A stretch of 64,000 nucleotides of DNA from Sphingobium aromaticiconvertens (lineage in GTDB: Bacteria; Pseudomonadota; Alphaproteobacteria; Sphingomonadales; Sphingomonadaceae): contig NZ_JBANRJ010000001.1 of NCBI RefSeq assembly GCF_037154075.1, positions 2,289,501 to 2,353,500 on the forward strand, given 5' to 3'. The position numbers and the translations under genes were made by a program. Below the pieces are notes generated by a model. That model was given only the letters and a program-made list of their open reading frames with translations. It had not been told where the DNA came from and ran no database searches. Shown here piece by piece: positions 35,322 to 45,770 of the stretch; position 1 is the first letter of the stretch; every line of letters starts with the position of its first letter.

Positions 35322-38300
35322 TGCGCCCTCCGCCCTGAAGCCTCTTGCCGGGGCGCAGGCAATCGCCGCTGCGCCCGACGGTCATGTCTGGCTCTCCGCC
35401 TCTGCGGGCACCGGCAAGACCCATGTGTTGACCGCGCGCGTTTTTCGCCTGCTGCTAAATGGCGTGCGGCCGGAAAATATCCTGTGCCTCACCTTCACCA
35501 AGGCTGGGGCGGCGGAGATGGCCGACCGTATCCATGAGCGGCTGGCACTGTGGGTGCAAATGCCTGATCCCGCGCTGTTCGCCGATCTGGAGGCACTCGG
35601 CGAAGATGCGGGGCCAGAGGCGCGCGAACGGGCGCGGCGACTATTTGCCGAAGTGCTGGAATCGACCGGCGGTGGCCTGCGAATCCAGACAATCCACAGC
35701 TTCTGCCAGCAATTGCTCGCCTCATTCCCGCTAGAGGCGGGGCTGGTGCCCGGCTTCCGCCCGCTCGACGACCGGGAGCAAGGGGCGCTCGCCCGCCAGA
35801 CGCTGGCTGATCTGGTGATCGAGGCGGAAGCGCGGGGCGACAAAGCCCTGATCGCGGCGATGCAGGCGTTGAGCCTGCGATTGGGCGAGGGTGGGGCGGA
35901 GGCTTTCCTGCTGCGTTGTGCCCGCGCCCATGATGCGCTGGCGGCGCTGCCCGCCGATCTGGAGCAATGGGCGGCGGCCATGCTGCATCTGCCGGAGGGG
36001 GATATCGACACGCATATTGTCGCCCAGTGTGGCGATGATGTTTTCGACATGCAGACGCTGGCATGGATCGCCAACGCCAATGCCCAATGGGGAACAGGCC
36101 GCGCGCTGGAGCGGTGCGATCGCATTGCGCGCTGGCGGGCGATGGACGCGGCGGGGCGGGCGGCGACGCTGGCGGACTTGCACGGGGCATGGGCCAGGAG
36201 CGACGGCGAACTGCTTTCCGTCGCGAAGGGCTGGGCGCCGCAGGTCGACGGCTATGCCGATGCGATCGCGCGCCTGCATGGCCGCTGCGCCGAATTGCTG
36301 GGACTGAAGGTACGGGCGGCTTATGCGGCACAATTGGCGCAGGGGCTGCATGCCGGGCGCGCCTATGCCGCAGCCTATGCACAGGCGAAGCGGCTGGCCG
36401 GGGCGGTCGATTTCGACGACCTGATCGCGCGGGCCGTCTCTCTGCTGCTGGAAGCGGGCATGGGGGAGTGGATTCGCTACAAGCTGGATCAGCGGATCGA
36501 CCATATATTGGTGGACGAGGCGCAGGACACCAACGTCCGGCAATGGCAGATCGTTGGCGCTATCACCGCCGAGTTCTTCGCAGGCGAAGGCGCGCATGGC
36601 GACGCCATGCGAACATTGTTCGCGGTCGGTGATTTCAAGCAGGCGATTTTTGGCTTTCAGGGCACCAGCCCGCAGGCATTCGCCGCCGCGCAGTTGGCGT
36701 TCCGCAATCATGCAGAAGGTGTCGATCAGCTATTCCACGATCTCTCCCTCGACCGTAGTTTCCGCTCGACCCCCGCCGTGCTGGAGGTGGTTGACCAGAC
36801 CATCGCCGTGCTGACGGGGGAGCGGCTGGGACTGGTAGGGCAGTCGGTCCACCATATCAGCGCCAACCGCTTCCCCGGTGAGGTTGAATTGTGGAAGCCC
36901 ATCGTGTCGGGCGAGGCAAGCGGCGCAGCGGGCGAGGAGGATTGGGCTGACGATCAGGAGCGTGTCCTTGCCACGAAGATCGCCCAACAGATAAAGGCGT
37001 GGATCGATAGCGGACTGATGCTGGAGAGCAAGGGGCGCCCCGTTGGTCCCGGCGACATCATGATATTGGTCCGGCGGCGTAGTGAACTCGCCCGGCTGAT
37101 CGTCGCGCGGCTGTACGAAGAAGGAGTCGCTGTCGCGGGGATCGACCGGCTGCGGCTGAATGCGCCGCTGGCAGTGCAGGACCTGTTGACGGCATTGCGC
37201 TTTGCAGTGCAGCCGGAGGATGACCTCAATCTCGCCAACCTGCTGGTGTCGCCGCTGATCGGATGGACGCAGGAAGAGTTGATGGCGCGGTTGCTGGGGC
37301 GCAAGGACGGCCTGTGGCGGCATTTGCAGGCGACGCAGGACGGCACGACGCTGGAACCGCTGAGGGCGCTACTGGGCCGCGCGGATTTCACCACGCCCTA
37401 TCGCTATCTGGAGGAAATCGTGTCGGGACCGATGGATGGACGGCGCAAGCTGATCCATCGGCTGGGCATTCAGGCGCGCGATCCGATCGAGGAACTGCTG
37501 AACGCCGCCCTGGCGTTCGAGAGTGACGACCGCCCCTCGCTTCAGCGTTTCATCGACTGGTTCGACCGGGGAGACGTGGAAATCGTGCGCGACGCCGCCG
37601 CGCAGGTCGATGCCGTCCGGCTGCTGACCGTGCATGGTGCAAAGGGGTTGCAGGCGCCCATCGTCATCCTGGCGGACGCGGCGATCGATCCGGATGCGGG
37701 CAATCGCAGTGCCAAGCTGAGTTTCGAGGGCGTGCCGATCCTCTCGCCCCGCAAGGCGGAGGTTGGCGGCGAAATCACGGCCTTGGTCGAGGAGGTCGCC
37801 CGCTCTGATCGCGAGGAGCATTGGCGGCTGCTCTATGTCGCGTTGACGCGGGCCGAGGAGCGGCTGGTGGTTGCCGGGTCGCTGGGGTCAAGGGCGCAGG
37901 GGCAGGTGAAGTCTGAAAGCTGGTTCGCGGCAGTCGAGGCGGCATTGATCGCGCTGGGCGCGGAATGGCAGGAAGCGCCGATCTGGGGCGAGCGTCGCAC
38001 ATGGCGAGGGCGTGAAGTGCTGCCGTCGAGGGCCATGGGATCGACGCAGGCGGTGGCGCGGGCGGCTATGATCGCGCCGCCCTGGCTGCGCGCACCTGCA
38101 CCCGCCGAAGCACGCCCACCCCGTCCGCTCGCGCCTTCCGCGCCGGTCGAGGATGATGTGCCCGACCCACCGCCAACCCCGGGGATGCGGCAGGCGGCCG
38201 AGCGCGGTCGCTGGCTCCATGCGCTGTTCGAGCGACTGCCTGCGGTTGTGCCGACCGACCGGCGTGCCGCTGCGGACGCATGGCTACGGGTAAGTGGCGG

Positions 38301-38748
38301 CGTGCCGGATGCGGGTGAACGGGCCGCGATCATCGATCATGCGCTCGGCGTGATCGAGGCGCCGGATTTCGCGGCCCTGTTCGCGCCTGATGCGCTGGCC
38401 GAAGCCCCCGTTGCAGCCGTGGTGGGCGAAGCGGTGATCGCGGGCACCGTCGATCGCCTTTGCGTGGGCGAGAGTCATGTGCAGGTGTTGGATTTCAAGA
38501 CCGGGCGGGCCGTGCCAGCGGATGCCGGGCATGTGCCGATCCCGCATTTGCGGCAGATGGCGGCCTATGTGGCGGCGCTGGAGGTGATCTTTCCGGGACG
38601 GCGGGTGGAGGCGGCTTTGCTCTATACCAGTGCGCCCCGTCTGATCGTTTTGCCCAACGATCTTCTGACACCGCACAAGCCCGGCTTTGCCGCCACGCAG
38701 GACAATTTGTCGGGCGGGGGCGTTGAGCCAGACCACTTACTTCCCTAA
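35305..38748 (+). CDS. addA: AddA, UvrD-type helicase and nuclease of AddAB
   Basis: A 1147-aa superfamily-1 3'-5' helicase with a C-terminal nuclease. Walker A SASAGTGKT (31-39), L-T-F-T-K-A-G-A-A-E-M (motif Ia), D-E-A-Q-D-T (motif II), F-A-V-G-D-F-K-Q-A-I-F-G-F-Q-G (motif III), V-H-G-A-K-G-L-Q-A-P and V-A-L-T-R-A-E-E-R-L (motifs V/VI). The C-terminus has V-L-D-F-K-T-G-R, the second nuclease domain of AddAB. The ATG at 35305 is preceded by GGAGG inside addB. Confidence 0.97.
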   Translation: MAAATDAPSALKPLAGAQAIAAAPDGHVWLSASAGTGKTHVLTARVFRLLLNGVRPENILCLTFTKAGAAEMADRIHERLALWVQMPDPALFADLEALGEDAGPEARERARRLFAEVLESTGGGLRIQTIHSFCQQLLASFPLEAGLVPGFRPLDDREQGALARQTLADLVIEAEARGDKALIAAMQALSLRLGEGGAEAFLLRCARAHDALAALPADLEQWAAAMLHLPEGDIDTHIVAQCGDDVFDMQTLAWIANANAQWGTGRALERCDRIARWRAMDAAGRAATLADLHGAWARSDGELLSVAKGWAPQVDGYADAIARLHGRCAELLGLKVRAAYAAQLAQGLHAGRAYAAAYAQAKRLAGAVDFDDLIARAVSLLLEAGMGEWIRYKLDQRIDHILVDEAQDTNVRQWQIVGAITAEFFAGEGAHGDAMRTLFAVGDFKQAIFGFQGTSPQAFAAAQLAFRNHAEGVDQLFHDLSLDRSFRSTPAVLEVVDQTIAVLTGERLGLVGQSVHHISANRFPGEVELWKPIVSGEASGAAGEEDWADDQERVLATKIAQQIKAWIDSGLMLESKGRPVGPGDIMILVRRRSELARLIVARLYEEGVAVAGIDRLRLNAPLAVQDLLTALRFAVQPEDDLNLANLLVSPLIGWTQEELMARLLGRKDGLWRHLQATQDGTTLEPLRALLGRADFTTPYRYLEEIVSGPMDGRRKLIHRLGIQARDPIEELLNAALAFESDDRPSLQRFIDWFDRGDVEIVRDAAAQVDAVRLLTVHGAKGLQAPIVILADAAIDPDAGNRSAKLSFEGVPILSPRKAEVGGEITALVEEVARSDREEHWRLLYVALTRAEERLVVAGSLGSRAQGQVKSESWFAAVEAALIALGAEWQEAPIWGERRTWRGREVLPSRAMGSTQAVARAAMIAPPWLRAPAPAEARPPRPLAPSAPVEDDVPDPPPTPGMRQAAERGRWLHALFERLPAVVPTDRRAAADAWLRVSGGVPDAGERAAIIDHALGVIEAPDFAALFAPDALAEAPVAAVVGEAVIAGTVDRLCVGESHVQVLDFKTGRAVPADAGHVPIPHLRQMAAYVAALEVIFPGRRVEAALLYTSAPRLIVLPNDLLTPHKPGFAATQDNLSGGGVEPDHLLP

Positions 38749-38781
38749 ATAACATAGCAACGAAAATGGAGATTTTTCATC

Positions 38782-39102
38782 ATGGCGACCAAGGCAGTGA
38801 CCGACCTCAGCTTCCAGCAGGATGTACTCGATTCCGACAAGCCGGTGCTGGTTGATTTCTGGGCGGAATGGTGCGGCCCCTGCAAGATGATCGGCCCGGC
38901 TCTTGAGGAGATTTCGGAGGAACTGACCGAGAAGGTGACGATCGTAAAGGTCAATATCGACGAAAATCCCGAAGCGCCCGGCAAATATGGTGTGCGGGGC
39001 ATCCCAACGATGCTTCTGTTCAAAAATGGTGAGGTCAGCGCGACCAAGGTCGGCGCTGCGCCCAAGAGCGCGCTCAAGGGCTGGCTGGAAGGCGAGCTTT
39101 AA
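38782..39102 (+). CDS. trxA: Thioredoxin
   Basis: A 106-aa classic thioredoxin: V-D-F-W-A-E-W-C31-G-P-C34-K active site, conserved buried Asp, cis-Pro in G-I-P-T-M-L-L-F and the terminal [12 protein letters not shown]. It reduces protein disulfides in the cytoplasm, including ribonucleotide reductase and peroxiredoxin. It lies 33 bp after addA, at the end of the divL cluster, which is a recurring order in this group, and carries its own SD (GGAG). Confidence 0.97.
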   Translation: MATKAVTDLSFQQDVLDSDKPVLVDFWAEWCGPCKMIGPALEEISEELTEKVTIVKVNIDENPEAPGKYGVRGIPTMLLFKNGEVSATKVGAAPKSALKGWLEGEL

Positions 39103-39129
39103 TAAAGGCTCGACCGGCCCCCGAGCGGC

Positions 39130-39744
39130 CTATGTCAGCGGGATCATCACCGTTTCGACATAGGCCGGTCGTTTGCGCAGCCGGTCGTACCAGCCGCGCA
39201 GATGCGGCAGCTTGGGCCGCTCGATGTCGAGTGTGAAATATGTATGGGCATAAACGCCCATTGGAACGTCACCCAGGCCGAAGTCGCCACCCGACAGCCA
39301 ATGCGTTTGCGCCAACGCATTGTCCAAGATCATCATGGCTTTGCCACAAGCCTGCGCCGAAGCGGCTATGATGGCGGGATCGCGATCTTCCAGTTTGCAC
39401 CGAACGAGGTGGAGGAAAGCATTGCGTTGCAGGTCGGCATAGCTGAACTGCCAGTCCATCCATTTATCGCCCATCGCCCGGGCTGCCGGATCGTCGGGCC
39501 AGAAGCTGGTGCCGGAGGCATGGCGCGCGGCGAGATAGCGCAGGATTGCGTTCGATTCCCACAGGACCAACCCGTCATCCTCTATCGTGGGGATGAGCGC
39601 ATTGGGATTGCGCGCCAGATAGTCCGCATCCATGCCGAACGCGCCGCCGACATCATGGCGGGCATGGGGCAGGTCGATTTCCTGCGCGAGCCACGCGACC
39701 TTCTTCACATTATGCGAGTTGAGGCGGCCCCAGATGGTCAGCAT
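39130..39744 (-). CDS. Glutathione S-transferase family protein
   Basis: A 204-aa GST: thioredoxin-fold N-domain M-L-T-I-W-G-R-L-N-S-H-N-V-K-K-V-A-W with a Ser/Asn-type active site, N-P-N-A-L-I-P-T-I-E-D-D and the glutathione-binding E-S-N-A-I-L-R-Y-L. A helical C-domain follows. Role could be detoxification or an unlinked side reaction; substrate unknown. Convergent with trxA, and 20 bp beyond the IMPase-family gene. Confidence 0.93.
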   Translation of the reverse strand: MLTIWGRLNSHNVKKVAWLAQEIDLPHARHDVGGAFGMDADYLARNPNALIPTIEDDGLVLWESNAILRYLAARHASGTSFWPDDPAARAMGDKWMDWQFSYADLQRNAFLHLVRCKLEDRDPAIIAASAQACGKAMMILDNALAQTHWLSGGDFGLGDVPMGVYAHTYFTLDIERPKLPHLRGWYDRLRKRPAYVETVMIPLT

Positions 39745-39764
39745 AGTGCGGTGTCTCCCGTAGA

Positions 39765-40574
39765 TCAGGCCCGTAGATCAGCAAAGAGCGTCTTTGTCGC
39801 CATATCCCACAGGCGGGGCGAAGATGCGCCCAACAGCCCGCGCTGTGTGTCGCCGACGCGGTAGGGCGATCCGTCCAGTCGTGTGCAACGTCCACCCGCT
39901 TCATTGAGCAGCAGCGTGCCTGCAGCATGGTCCCAGGGTAGGGATCGGGCAAAAACCGATACGTCGTTCTGGCCCAGTACCAGCCGGGGATATTGTTCGG
40001 CAGCGCAGCGGGGAATGTCGACCAGCGTGAATGCGCCATCGGCCCGGCGACCTATGTCGGCGCGCTCCGCTTCGCTCATGAAGTATACTGCGAGGGCCGC
40101 GATCGGCAGGTGGGCGCCGCTTTCGCGCGCTTGCACCCGCTCGCCGTCGATATAGGCGCCGCCGCCGAGCGTGGCGTGGCACAGACGGCCCCTCAACGGG
40201 TCAAATATCCACCCCCCGAGGGTCGTGCCCGCGTCCGCCAGCGCGATCATGATGCCAAAGGGCGGGCGACCGGCTGCAAAATTGCCGGTGCCGTCAATCG
40301 GGTCGATAATCCAGTTGAGGCCGTCGCCAGCACGATCAAGGATCGTCGGATCAGCAGCGCAGGCTTCTTCGCCGATCACGCCCGCGTCCGGCAGGATCGC
40401 CGACAACCCATCGGCTAGGCGCAGTTCGCTTTCCTTGTCGGCGATGGTCACGAAATCGTCGGCGGCCTTCTCGCTGATCTGGTCGGCGGTCAAATTCTGA
40501 TAGCGCGGCAGTACGATATCACGCGCCACATCCCGTATCAGCTCGGCGACTGACGCGATGAGGGCAGCCTCCAT
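39765..40574 (-). CDS. Inositol-monophosphatase family phosphatase (possible histidinol-phosphatase)
   Basis: A 269-aa Mg-dependent sugar-phosphate phosphatase. Motifs are G-E-E (metal), W-I-I-D-P-I-D-G-T-G-N-F (metal and catalysis) and W-D-H-A-A-G-T-L-L-L. In alphaproteobacteria such proteins include histidinol-phosphatase HisN and inositol-1-phosphatase; sequence reading cannot decide. The start is ATG at 40574, overlapping the argJ stop (TGATG), rather than the TTG three bases earlier. The overlap with argJ implies coupled expression and an amino-acid link. Confidence 0.85.
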   Translation of the reverse strand: MEAALIASVAELIRDVARDIVLPRYQNLTADQISEKAADDFVTIADKESELRLADGLSAILPDAGVIGEEACAADPTILDRAGDGLNWIIDPIDGTGNFAAGRPPFGIMIALADAGTTLGGWIFDPLRGRLCHATLGGGAYIDGERVQARESGAHLPIAALAVYFMSEAERADIGRRADGAFTLVDIPRCAAEQYPRLVLGQNDVSVFARSLPWDHAAGTLLLNEAGGRCTRLDGSPYRVGDTQRGLLGASSPRLWDMATKTLFADLRA

Positions 40575-41800
40575 CAACTCCGATAATCCGCATTGATCGA
40601 GATATAGCCGTGCGTCAGGTCACAGGTCCACACGGTCGCGCGCCCATCGTCCAGGCCAAGATCAACGCCGATGCGAATATCCTGCCCCTTGAGATGCGCG
40701 GCGACCGGTGCCTCGTCATAGCCCTCCACGGCAAGTCCTCCGGTTGCAACCTGGGTCACGCCGAAGCGGATCGACAGCTTGTCGCGCTCGGCCGGTTCGC
40801 CTGCCTTGCCGACCGCCATGACGACGCGACCCCAATTGGCGTCCTCGCCCGCGATGGCGGTCTTGACCAGTGGCGAGTTGGCGATCGACAGAGCGATGCG
40901 ATGGGCGCTCTCGTCGCTCGTTGCACCCTCGACGTTGATCTCGATGAACTTGCTTGCACCCTCACCGTCGCGCACCACCAGATGGGCAAGCTGGCGGCAC
41001 AGGTCGGAAAGGGCGGTGGCAAAGGCGTCCGCGCCCGGATCGTCCATCGTCACCAGCGGGGCATTGCCCGCCGCGCCGGTGGCAAAGGCCAGTACCGTAT
41101 CGCTGGTGGAGGTGTCGCTATCGACCGTGATGCAGGAGAATGTCCTGCTGTTTGCTGTGGAGAGCATCTGTTGGAGCAGTGCCGGTTCGATCGCTGCGTC
41201 GGTGAAAATATAGCCCAGCATTGTCGCCATGTCGGGCGCAATCATGCCCGATCCCTTGATAATGCCGACCAGATTGACGCGTGTGTCACCGATGATCGCT
41301 GCGACCTGCGCGCCCTTTGCATAGGTGTCGGTGGTGCCGATGGTGTTGGCGGCATCCTCCCAGCTACAGGGCGCAGCGTCGAAAGCCGCGTCCAGCCCCG
41401 CTTCCGCCTTGTCGATCGGCAGCGGCACACCGATCACGCCAGTCGAGGAGACGAGCACGTCGCTGGGCAAACAGTCGAGATGATTAGCGACTCGGGCGGC
41501 GATCGCTTCCACCGCCGCACGACCGCGATTGCCGGTAAAGGCATTGGCGTTGCCCGCATTCACCACCAGCGCCCGTGCCGATCCGAGCGGGATCGCGTCG
41601 CGACACCATTCCACCTCGGGCGAGGGGCATTTGCTTCGCGTCGTAACGCCCGCGACGGCTGTGCCGGGGGCCAGTTCCACATAGGTCAGGTCGCATCGTT
41701 CCCACGCCTTATATCCCGCGCGAGCGACCCGCAGCGTCACGCCGCCAATGGTGGGAAGGTCAGGGAAAGCGGCGGGGGCGAGGGGCGAGCGATCGGTCAT
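40574..41800 (-). CDS. argJ: Bifunctional ornithine/glutamate N-acetyltransferase ArgJ
   Basis: A 408-aa self-cleaving acetyltransferase of the cyclic arginine pathway, which moves acetyl from N-acetylornithine to glutamate. The cleavage region G-S-G-M-I-A-P-D-M-A-T-M-L-G-Y-I-F-T-D is present; the Thr in A-T-M-L becomes the nucleophile of the beta chain. V-N-A-G-N-A-N-A-F-T-G and S-S-T-G-V-I-G-V-P-L are also typical. The ATG at 41800 gives family length; the longer TTG start at 41848 is not favoured. SD is weak. Confidence 0.95.
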   Translation of the reverse strand: MTDRSPLAPAAFPDLPTIGGVTLRVARAGYKAWERCDLTYVELAPGTAVAGVTTRSKCPSPEVEWCRDAIPLGSARALVVNAGNANAFTGNRGRAAVEAIAARVANHLDCLPSDVLVSSTGVIGVPLPIDKAEAGLDAAFDAAPCSWEDAANTIGTTDTYAKGAQVAAIIGDTRVNLVGIIKGSGMIAPDMATMLGYIFTDAAIEPALLQQMLSTANSRTFSCITVDSDTSTSDTVLAFATGAAGNAPLVTMDDPGADAFATALSDLCRQLAHLVVRDGEGASKFIEINVEGATSDESAHRIALSIANSPLVKTAIAGEDANWGRVVMAVGKAGEPAERDKLSIRFGVTQVATGGLAVEGYDEAPVAAHLKGQDIRIGVDLGLDDGRATVWTCDLTHGYISINADYRS

Positions 41801-41999
41801 GGCCGGGGATGTAAAGAAATCGCCCGGCGCGTCAATGTCCTGCCCCAATGTCCCGCCACACCGCTGCTATCTGCCTGTCGACGGGAAAGAGCCGTCCGCC
41901 GTCAATTGACTATCCAACGCCCAAACCCTAAATCGCGGCGCATGTTCGCGCGTGGACCGTCTCCATGTCCTCGCGTCCCGCCAAAAGTCAGGAATTTGC

Positions 42000-44732
42000 A
42001 TGTTCGGCGCACTCGCCAAGTCCATTTTCGGATCGTCCAACGAACGCTACGTCAAGTCGTTGGGCAAGCTCGTCGATCGCGTTGCGTCTTTCGAAGAGGC
42101 GGCACAGGCGCTGTCGGATGAGGAACTGGCGGCGCAGACCGTGAAGTTCCGCGAGCGGCTGGTCAATGGTGAGACGCTGGACGACCTGCTGCCTGAGGCT
42201 TTCGCTACCGTGCGCGAAGCGGCGGTGCGCGTGTTGGGGATGCGTCACTTCGACGTGCAGATGATCGGCGGCATCGTCCTTCATCGCGGTGAAATCGCAG
42301 AAATGCGGACGGGTGAGGGCAAGACGCTGGTCGCGACGCTCGCCACCTATCTTAACGCGCTTGAGAGCAAGGGCGTTCATGTCGTTACCGTGAACGACTA
42401 TCTGGCCACGCGTGACTGCGAATGGATGGGGCAGGTCTATCGTTTCCTGGGCCTGACGACTGGCGTGGTCGTGCCGAATATTAGCGAGGACCAGCGCCGC
42501 GCGGCCTATGCGGCCGACGTTACCTACGCGACGAACAACGAACTCGGCTTCGATTATCTGCGCGACAATATGAAATATGACCGCGCATCGATGGTGCAGC
42601 GGCCCTTCAATTACGCGATTGTTGATGAAGTCGACTCGATCCTGATCGACGAAGCGCGCACGCCGCTCATCATTTCCGGCCCTACCGACGACAAGTCGGA
42701 GCTGTATGTTTCCGTCGATGCGATCGTGAAGCAGTTGGGCGAGCAGGATTATGAGAAGGATGAGAAGCAGCGCACGATCACGCTGACCGAGGATGGGACC
42801 GAGAATATCGAGCGGCTGCTGGAGACGGCGGGGCTGCTTCAGGGCAGCAACCTCTATGATTTCGAGAATACCCAGGTTGTACACCATGTGAATCAGGCGC
42901 TGAAGGCGGTGGTGATGTTCCGCCGGGACATTGATTATATCGTCGAGGACGGCAAGGTCGTCATTATTGACGAGTTTACGGGCCGCATGATGGACGGGCG
43001 CCGCTGGTCCGATGGCCTGCATCAGGCCGTCGAAGCGAAGGAAGGCGTGCAGATAGAGCCGGAGAACCAGACACTGGCCTCCGTCACTTTCCAGAATTAC
43101 TTCCGCATGTATCCCAAGATTTCGGGCATGACTGGCACCGCCTCGACCGAGGCGACCGAGTTCTACGAAATCTACAAGATGAACGTCGTTACCATCCCGA
43201 CCAACAAGCCGGTCGCGCGGATCGACGAGGAAGACAGTTTTTACAAGAATCTGGAAGATAAGTTCCGCGGCATTGCCAAGACCATCAAGGTTCATGCCGA
43301 AAAGGGACAACCCGTTCTGGTCGGCACCGTGTCGATCGAAAAATCAGAAATGCTGTCCGAATTTCTGGAGCAGGAAGGCGTCAAGCACGCCGTCCTGAAC
43401 GCCCGTTTCCATGAGAGCGAGGCGCATATCGTCGCGCAGGCGGGCCGCAAGGGCGCGGTGACGATCGCCACCAACATGGCGGGTCGCGGCACCGACATCC
43501 AGTTGGGCGGCAATCTTGAGCTGCGGATGGAAGATGAATTGCGCGATGTGCCCGCAGGCCCCGAGCGCGATGCTGCGATCGAGAAGATCAAGGCCGAAAT
43601 CGCCGCCGAGAAAGCTGAAGTGCTGGCGGCGGGTGGCCTGTTCGTCCTGGCGACCGAGCGGCACGAAAGCCGCCGTATCGATAATCAGTTGCGTGGCCGT
43701 TCGGGCCGTCAGGGCGATCCGGGCCTGTCGCGCTTCTACCTCAGCCTTGACGATGACCTGATGCGTATTTTTGGCCCGGACACGATGTTCGCCAAGATGA
43801 TCCGCTCCAATCTAGAAGATGGAGAGGCTTTGCCGCCGTCCAAATGGCTGTCCAAGGCGATCGAAACGGCCCAGCGCAAGGTGGAGGCCCGAAACTACGA
43901 CATCCGCAAGCAGGTCGTCGAATATGATGACGTGATGAACGACCAGCGCAAGGTGATCTACGAGCAGCGTGCCGATATCATGGACGCGGACACGGTGGAC
44001 GACGTCGTTACGGACATGCGACGCGAGACGGTGAACGATCTGGTCGGCGCATCCTGCCCGCCCGGCAGCTATCCCGAACAGTGGGATGTTGCGGGCCTGA
44101 AAGAGCGTACCGCCGACATATTGAGCCTGGAGCCGGACATTGATGCGTGGATGACGGAAGATGCCGTCGATCCCGAGATGATAGAGGAACGACTGGTAGC
44201 TCTGGCCGACCAGGCGGTTGCCGAAAAGATTGCCGAGATCGATGCGCATGACTGGCACTCGATCGAGAAGAGCATATTGCTCCAGAGCCTGGATCATCAC
44301 TGGAAAGAGCATCTCTCGACGCTCGATGCGCTGCGGCAGGTCGTGCATTTGCGCGCTTACGCCCAGAAGACGCCGATCAACGAATATAAGCAGGAAGCCT
44401 TCGCCTTGTTCGAGCGGATGCTGAATAATATCCGCGAGGATGTGACCGGTTCCATCGCCCGCGTGCAGTTCCGTATGGAAGCGCCGCTGCCGGAGTTCGA
44501 ACTGCCAGTGCTGCCCGACTTCATCACGACCCATATCGACCCGTTTTCGGGCGAGGATAATAGTGGTGATTTCGACGCCGGGCAGTTGGGAAGGATTACC
44601 AGCGCTATCCCGCGCTCGCCGATCGGCAATGGCGAACCGGGCGAATTCACCAATCTGGACATCAGCCGCAATGCGCCATGTCCCTGCGGTTCGGGTCAGA
44701 AGTACAAGCACTGTCACGGCGCCATAAACTGA
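42000..44732 (+). CDS. secA: Preprotein translocase ATPase SecA
   Basis: A 910-aa peripheral inner-membrane ATPase driving Sec-dependent export through SecYEG. Walker A T-G-E-G-K-T (104-109), M-R-T-G-E-G-K-T-L, Walker [31 protein letters not shown] and the C-terminal zinc SecB-binding tail [15 protein letters not shown] at 42000 with AGGA upstream gives the normal N-terminus; the frame is open from 41952. Divergent from argJ. Confidence 0.98.
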   Translation: MFGALAKSIFGSSNERYVKSLGKLVDRVASFEEAAQALSDEELAAQTVKFRERLVNGETLDDLLPEAFATVREAAVRVLGMRHFDVQMIGGIVLHRGEIAEMRTGEGKTLVATLATYLNALESKGVHVVTVNDYLATRDCEWMGQVYRFLGLTTGVVVPNISEDQRRAAYAADVTYATNNELGFDYLRDNMKYDRASMVQRPFNYAIVDEVDSILIDEARTPLIISGPTDDKSELYVSVDAIVKQLGEQDYEKDEKQRTITLTEDGTENIERLLETAGLLQGSNLYDFENTQVVHHVNQALKAVVMFRRDIDYIVEDGKVVIIDEFTGRMMDGRRWSDGLHQAVEAKEGVQIEPENQTLASVTFQNYFRMYPKISGMTGTASTEATEFYEIYKMNVVTIPTNKPVARIDEEDSFYKNLEDKFRGIAKTIKVHAEKGQPVLVGTVSIEKSEMLSEFLEQEGVKHAVLNARFHESEAHIVAQAGRKGAVTIATNMAGRGTDIQLGGNLELRMEDELRDVPAGPERDAAIEKIKAEIAAEKAEVLAAGGLFVLATERHESRRIDNQLRGRSGRQGDPGLSRFYLSLDDDLMRIFGPDTMFAKMIRSNLEDGEALPPSKWLSKAIETAQRKVEARNYDIRKQVVEYDDVMNDQRKVIYEQRADIMDADTVDDVVTDMRRETVNDLVGASCPPGSYPEQWDVAGLKERTADILSLEPDIDAWMTEDAVDPEMIEERLVALADQAVAEKIAEIDAHDWHSIEKSILLQSLDHHWKEHLSTLDALRQVVHLRAYAQKTPINEYKQEAFALFERMLNNIREDVTGSIARVQFRMEAPLPEFELPVLPDFITTHIDPFSGEDNSGDFDAGQLGRITSAIPRSPIGNGEPGEFTNLDISRNAPCPCGSGQKYKHCHGAIN

Positions 44733-44803
44733 TCTCTTGACATCCATGAACTCCATCCCGCCCAATGCGTTGGGTGCGAGCATAGGGGCATGGAGTCAGG
44801 GCG

Positions 44804-45313
44804 ATGATCGACGATGACTGGGTGACAATCGCGTTGCGGCTGGGACTCGCGACCGTGGTCGGACTGGTCATTGGTTTTGAGCGTGAGTGGCGCGGGCATG
44901 ATGCAGGCATCCGTACCCATGCGCTGGTTGCGCTAAGTTCGGCGATGATCGTCATTTCCGCGCTGTTGATTGCCCGCGAAATGGCCCAGCAGGGCCAGCA
45001 AAGCGATCCTGTCCGGGCGATTCAAGGGTTGGCGCAGGCGATCGGCTTTATCGCAGGCGGCCTCATTTTCGTCCGTGGCGGCGACGTACGCAACATGACG
45101 ACGGCGGCCAGCCTGTGGATGGCGGCGGCTGTCGGCATAGCGGCTGGGGCAGGGCAGTTTACCCTCGTTCTGCTGGCTTCAACCATCACATTGCTGGTTC
45201 TTACCCTACTGTCGCTGACAAAGCGCTTGATTCCATCCCCGCCCCCGGATGCTGAGATTGACAGCGATCGCATTCGTCCCCCCAACCGCCGCGGCATGAT
45301 CGACCCGGACTGA
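44804..45313 (+). CDS. MgtC/SapB-family membrane protein
   Basis: A 169-aa inner-membrane protein with about four hydrophobic segments. The family signature A-L-R-L-G-L-A-T-V-V-G-L-V-I-G-F-E-R-E-W-R appears at the N-terminus, with G-I-R-T-H-A-L-V-A-L, G-F-I-A-G-G and T-T-A-A-S-L-W after it. MgtC proteins affect magnesium and pH homeostasis, partly by regulating F-type ATPase; here it lacks the extra C-terminal domain of virulence MgtC. Role is by homology. Confidence 0.9.
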   Translation: MIDDDWVTIALRLGLATVVGLVIGFEREWRGHDAGIRTHALVALSSAMIVISALLIAREMAQQGQQSDPVRAIQGLAQAIGFIAGGLIFVRGGDVRNMTTAASLWMAAAVGIAAGAGQFTLVLLASTITLLVLTLLSLTKRLIPSPPPDAEIDSDRIRPPNRRGMIDPD

Positions 45314-45432
45314 ATGGGCTTCGCGGAACTTGATCCACCAGATTGACGAAACGCCACGCAAACGCATCCGCTATCCACGCAGCAGCCATGCTGCTGGAAT
45401 GACATGGGGGAAGCGCGATGGGACGATGGCGC

Positions 45433-45741
45433 TCAGGCCCTGCCCGAAATATAACGAAGCCTCTTGGCTGGACCAGGAGCCTCGGCATCTGGGGTCCGGT
45501 CCTGCATTTGCGTGATGGAATGCCACCAGGCTTGCGGCTTTGGTGTCAAGATGGAAACATTGCCACCATGCCGTGGAACGGCGTGCCAATGGCCTTCAAC
45601 CTGACAATAGCGCCACATGGGATCGCTATTCACCGGAATCTGGACGAAGGCAGTCCTGCTGTCATGACAGTTGGAACGGACGATCAACTGACCGGGCACA
45701 TCGCGGATCGAGTTATCGGGGAACAGTATCGATACAGCCAT
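45433..45741 (-). CDS. Hypothetical protein, 102 aa
   Basis: An ORF on the minus strand with GAGGGAGAG ending about 7 nt before ATG, a good SD. It starts M-A-V-S-I-L-F-P-D-N-S-I-R-D-V-P-G-Q, with several Cys, His and Trp residues in the middle (Y-C-Q-V-E-G-H-W-H-A-V-P-R-H). Codon use fits coding in the first two thirds. No family recognised, no signal peptide. An overlapping plus-strand ORF (45418-45774) has no SD and is disfavoured. Confidence 0.45.
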   Translation of the reverse strand: MAVSILFPDNSIRDVPGQLIVRSNCHDSRTAFVQIPVNSDPMWRYCQVEGHWHAVPRHGGNVSILTPKPQAWWHSITQMQDRTPDAEAPGPAKRLRYISGRA

Positions 45742-45770
45742 CTGCGCTCTCCCTCAATCCTAACCCTGTC

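Noticed and set aside
40610..42121. 503-codon open frame antisense to argJ and the start of secA
   Set aside because: Crosses two real genes, no SD, no domain; shadow frame.
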